Below, in pieces: positions 61,149 through 64,000 of a stretch of DNA of 64,000 nt. A model generated the notes under the pieces. That model made no database searches and was not told where the DNA came from. It saw only the letters and a list, made by a program, of their open reading frames with translations. The DNA is from Alteribacter natronophilus (lineage in GTDB: Bacteria > Bacillota > Bacilli > Bacillales > Salisediminibacteriaceae): contig NZ_VCRO01000001.1 of the NCBI RefSeq assembly GCF_006007885.1, positions 930,001 through 994,000 on the forward strand. Reading direction: 5' to 3'. Every line of letters begins with the position of its first letter. Within the stretch, counting starts at the first letter, position 1. A program made the translations under genes and the position numbers.

Positions 61149-62345
61149 TTACATGGCATAGGAGTGGAGTCCTGCAATAACCAGGTTTACAAAGATCAGG
61201 TTGAACATAATAATTGCAAATCCGATCACACAGAGCCAGGCACTTTTCTCGCCGTGCCATCCTCTCGAGAGGCGAAGGTGAAGATAGGCTGCATAAAACA
61301 GGAACGTGATAAGCGCCCATACTTCCTTTGGATCCCAGCCCCAGAAGCGTGTCCAGGCAATCTGGGCCCAGATCATGGCAAAGATCAGCCCGCCCAGTGT
61401 GAAGATCGGGAATCCGATGGCAATCGCCCGGTAACTAAGTTCATCGGCACTCTGGGGATTGACGCCTTTTACAAGCGGCTGAAGTGCCCCGCCAATCGGT
61501 TTACGCAGGACAAGACGCAGCAGCCAGTAAAGAGCGGTACCGGCAATAAATGCCCAGATAACCGCATTCAGATCATCTGCAACGATAAAATCCGGAGCAA
61601 GAAGAAGCGGGTTCGATCCGGTCTCGGAAGCAAGCTCCGCTTCGTTCGGCCCGATAATCGCCGGAAGCTGATACTCCATCTGAGCCTGTTCACCGTATTC
61701 ATTCGTGTAATTGAATTCTTTTTCGTAGCCGGCAGCACCAAATCCCATGTTCAGAAGGACGTGTCCGACAAAGCAGAGAAGACCGAACAGTACCAGCTCC
61801 AGGGCGGTTACTTTCTTTGATTTTGCCTTGAAATCGGTCACACGGATAAGATAAACGAGTCCGGCTGCAAACCCGACAGCAAGAATTCCCTGTCCAAGAG
61901 CCGTTGTAATAACGTGAATCTGAAGCCACCCTGTCTGCAGCGCCGGGATGAGCGGCTGAATCTCTGTTGGAAATACCGAAGCGTAGGCAATGATCAGCAT
62001 GACGATCGGCATCGTGAATAGTCCCAGCACTCTGCTCTTATAGATCGGATAAATAATGACAAATCCAAGACCCATCATAATTCCGAGAAACGTCGTATAC
62101 TCAAACATGTTACTGACCGGTGCGTGACCCGCTGCAATCCAGCGGGTTACAAAATAACCGATCGCAGATACAAAAGCGAGAACGGACGAAATGTAGCCGT
62201 ATGTTCCAGTCCGGTTCTTTTCGTCACCCTCTTTATTTTTAAAGCGGCCGCCTGTAATGGATACAGCGAAAAACACTGTAGCCAGGAAATACAGGAAAAA
62301 TGCAGCCAGAAGCAGATTACTGCTTGTCTGAGCCAGCGTCGCCAT
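61149..62345 (-). CDS. resC: Cytochrome c biogenesis protein ResC (CcsA)
   Basis: Heme-handling membrane protein of the system II (Ccs) pathway. About eight helices; the tryptophan-rich WWD-like motif is TRFWGWDPKEVWALITFLFY in part, and conserved histidines flank it (HVITTALGQGI, LHSYAM end). Length 398 aa. The ATG lies 29 bases inside resB, so the pair should be coupled. Partners ResB and (beyond the window edge) probably ResA. Confidence 0.94.
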   Translation of the reverse strand: MATLAQTSSNLLLAAFFLYFLATVFFAVSITGGRFKNKEGDEKNRTGTYGYISSVLAFVSAIGYFVTRWIAAGHAPVSNMFEYTTFLGIMMGLGFVIIYPIYKSRVLGLFTMPIVMLIIAYASVFPTEIQPLIPALQTGWLQIHVITTALGQGILAVGFAAGLVYLIRVTDFKAKSKKVTALELVLFGLLCFVGHVLLNMGFGAAGYEKEFNYTNEYGEQAQMEYQLPAIIGPNEAELASETGSNPLLLAPDFIVADDLNAVIWAFIAGTALYWLLRLVLRKPIGGALQPLVKGVNPQSADELSYRAIAIGFPIFTLGGLIFAMIWAQIAWTRFWGWDPKEVWALITFLFYAAYLHLRLSRGWHGEKSAWLCVIGFAIIMFNLIFVNLVIAGLHSYAM

Positions 62346-63993
62346 GGTTACTCTTCACTCCTTCATCCCTCGTACCGTCAGTCTCTTCCTTTTCCGCCTG
62401 GTCTGCAGGTTCCGGAAGTCCAGTTTTTTCCGAAAGCCAGGAAAAATCCTTTTTGAGGGCATTCCAGTTTTTATTAGCGTGTCCGGCAAGAAGCAGTTCG
62501 CCGTCACGCTCCTGAATCCATATACGTCTGTGATGCCAGTACGCCCCCTGCACAAGTCCGATCATGAAAATAATACCACCTGCGATGAGAATCGGGATTG
62601 TCCGGTCACGTCTTACAGCAAGGGCGCTTACATGGTTCGTATCAAAATCAACCATCCGGAGGCGGTAGTCACTTTCCTCCGATAGGGGATTATTCACCTG
62701 TATGCCGACCATGCTCATTTCACCTTCCTCTTCACCAGGAGGGGTGATTTCCACAATGAAACGCGGGTTGTCGGGAATACGGTTGAGGGTACCCGGTTCA
62801 TTATTCTCAAATACATAGTTCGGGAAATACTCCAGAATCTCAACCGTAAAGCCGTTATCCATTTCATAAACGGTTTCAGGATCGTACAGGTTCACATCAA
62901 TTGTTTCACTGTACAGTTCATCGTCTGTTCCTTCTTCAGGCTCCACGGCGAAGGTGAATTCGGACAGTTCATTGAGCTTGAAATCAACCTGATACAGGGA
63001 AAAACCGTCAAAGGTGAGCGGGTTGTTCACCCGAATCGGGAATTGCTCCACTTCATCCGGCTCTACACCTGAACCAATCGTTTCCGATGTCTGCTGAAAC
63101 AGCGTAACCGTTGTCTGATAGGTCTTGGCTACTGCACTGGCCTGCTGGGGGTTGTTTATAAACCTTTCATCTTCATCATCGTAAAATTCAATCAGGAATT
63201 CCTCGTTCCGGACAGAATACTCCCCTCCGGTTCCTTTAACTTCCACAGTCTGACCCTCCCTGACCCAGATATGGTCATCCAGATACATTTCAGGAAACAG
63301 ACGAAGTGTAGCCCCGATCAGGAATATGATGAGTCCGATATGGTTCACATACGGGCCCCAGCGGGAAAAACGGCCTTTTTCCGCGAGGAGATTTCCATTT
63401 TCCTCTCTCACACGGTAGCGTTTTTCCCGGAGTGCATCCCCCGCCTTTTTCAGACGATCGTGAGCATCCTCTCCCGCTCTTTCTGTGTGATAAAGACGCT
63501 GACGCTTCATAAATCCCGGGTGACGTGTCACCCGCTGATTTTTAAGCGCTCTGTACAGCGGGAAAAACCGGTCAATACTCGCAATGATGAGTGAGGTGGC
63601 AAGCCCCGCCACAAGGAGCATATACCACCAGGAACTGTATAGGTTATGAAAGCCCAGCTGGTAAAAGAGCTGACCTGCCGTCCCATATTCCTGCTGATAA
63701 TACACAGACGCCCGTTCCCCGGGAGGAATGAACATCTCCTGAGGAAAAACTGTTCCCAGTGAGGACGCAATCAGAGTGAGAACGATGATCCATACGCCGA
63801 CCTTTACGGATGAAAAGAAGTTCCATATTTTATCCACTATCGTTCTGCTGTATGTCTGTGAGCGGCGAGCCGCCCCTTCGTAACGCATGTTTACAAGGCC
63901 TTTTCCCTGGTCTTTCAGTGGTTTACCGCACGATTCGCACAGTTCCGTGCCGTAGGGATTTTCATGGCCGCATTCACAAATCACTTTCTTCAT
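62317..63993 (-). CDS. resB: Cytochrome c biogenesis protein ResB (Ccs1)
   Basis: ResB works with ResC to deliver heme to apocytochrome c outside the membrane. The N-terminus has a zinc-ribbon-like segment (ICECGHENPYGTELCESCGK), then two helices (about 65-85 and 115-140), a third near 195-215, a large exterior domain (about 235-450) and a last helix (TIPILIAGGIIFMIGLVQGA in part). Length 558 aa. Exterior domain is rich in Asp/Glu. The upstream gene, expected to be resA, lies beyond the window. Confidence 0.94.
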   Translation of the reverse strand: MKKVICECGHENPYGTELCESCGKPLKDQGKGLVNMRYEGAARRSQTYSRTIVDKIWNFFSSVKVGVWIIVLTLIASSLGTVFPQEMFIPPGERASVYYQQEYGTAGQLFYQLGFHNLYSSWWYMLLVAGLATSLIIASIDRFFPLYRALKNQRVTRHPGFMKRQRLYHTERAGEDAHDRLKKAGDALREKRYRVREENGNLLAEKGRFSRWGPYVNHIGLIIFLIGATLRLFPEMYLDDHIWVREGQTVEVKGTGGEYSVRNEEFLIEFYDDEDERFINNPQQASAVAKTYQTTVTLFQQTSETIGSGVEPDEVEQFPIRVNNPLTFDGFSLYQVDFKLNELSEFTFAVEPEEGTDDELYSETIDVNLYDPETVYEMDNGFTVEILEYFPNYVFENNEPGTLNRIPDNPRFIVEITPPGEEEGEMSMVGIQVNNPLSEESDYRLRMVDFDTNHVSALAVRRDRTIPILIAGGIIFMIGLVQGAYWHHRRIWIQERDGELLLAGHANKNWNALKKDFSWLSEKTGLPEPADQAEKEETDGTRDEGVKSNHGDAGSDKQ

Positions 63994-64000
63994 GGTGACC

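Overview
The window looks like the chromosome of a spore-forming Bacillaceae, probably a moderately haloalkaliphilic one. It carries spoIVA, spoVIF, sleB and ypeB. Gene order closely follows the Bacillus subtilis run from the trp/aro operons through the spoIVA, cmk and ypb regions to fer, followed by serA and resBCDE. Exported proteins carry very acidic or Pro/Ala/Glu-rich stretches (btuF product, a SurA-like lipoprotein, SleB), as expected in salt-adapted bacilli. The species assignment is inference.

Layout, almost entirely on the minus strand. 1-9753: hisC (cut by the window edge), trpA, a fused trpF-trpB, trpC, trpD, trpE, then aroH, aroB and aroC. The trp leader holds a promoter, a (G/U)AG array, an intrinsic terminator and a hairpin over the trpE ribosome site. 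The matching regulator TRAP (mtrB) lies at 15.7 kb. 10-16.5 kb: ndk, hepT, three genes of the futalosine-type menaquinone route (mqnA, a ubiX homologue, an ubiA/mqnP homologue), menG, hepS, mtrB, folE. 16.6-25.3 kb: hbs, spoIVA, yphF, yphE, spoVIF, gpsA, plsY, der, yphA. 25.3-33.5 kb: ypzI, fni, rpsA-like ypfD, plsC, cmk, ypeB, sleB, a small zinc-ribbon gene, prsW. 33.6-47.6 kb: ansA, ypdA, a glutamate dehydrogenase, mecB, a MerR/B12-binding regulator, ypbG, fhs, several small unknown genes, ypbF, a shortened ypbE, ypbD, recS, ypbB. 47.8-53.3 kb: fer, an M14 peptidase with a LysM domain, serA, hisJ, a SurA-like lipoprotein. 53.3-57.7 kb: a corrinoid uptake and adenosylation operon (btuF, btuC, btuD with an extra C-terminal domain, pduO) under a cobalamin riboswitch. 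57.7-64 kb: moaB, then resE, resD, resC, resB.

Functional links. hepS, hepT, the mqn genes and menG together make menaquinone, and resBC/resDE serve c-type cytochrome assembly and redox signalling, so respiration is a common theme. TRAP and its trp leader target are both here. The B12 operon would supply adenosylcobalamin, the likely ligand of the MerR/B12 regulator at 38.2-39.1 kb.

Non-coding interest. Several intergenic gaps hold short dispersed repeats. Two are MITE-like, with terminal inverted repeats at 40480-40727 and 51197-51389. A truncated copy lies at 58.36 kb and related sequences at 22.5, 24.4, 26.9, 34.7 and 51.0 kb. No tRNA, rRNA, CRISPR array, phage or transposase gene was seen. 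The most unusual coding observation is the TrpF-TrpB fusion. The best lead for sensory biology is the CarH-like regulator, which keeps the B12-pocket Trp, Glu-His and lower His ligands but lacks the upper axial His.
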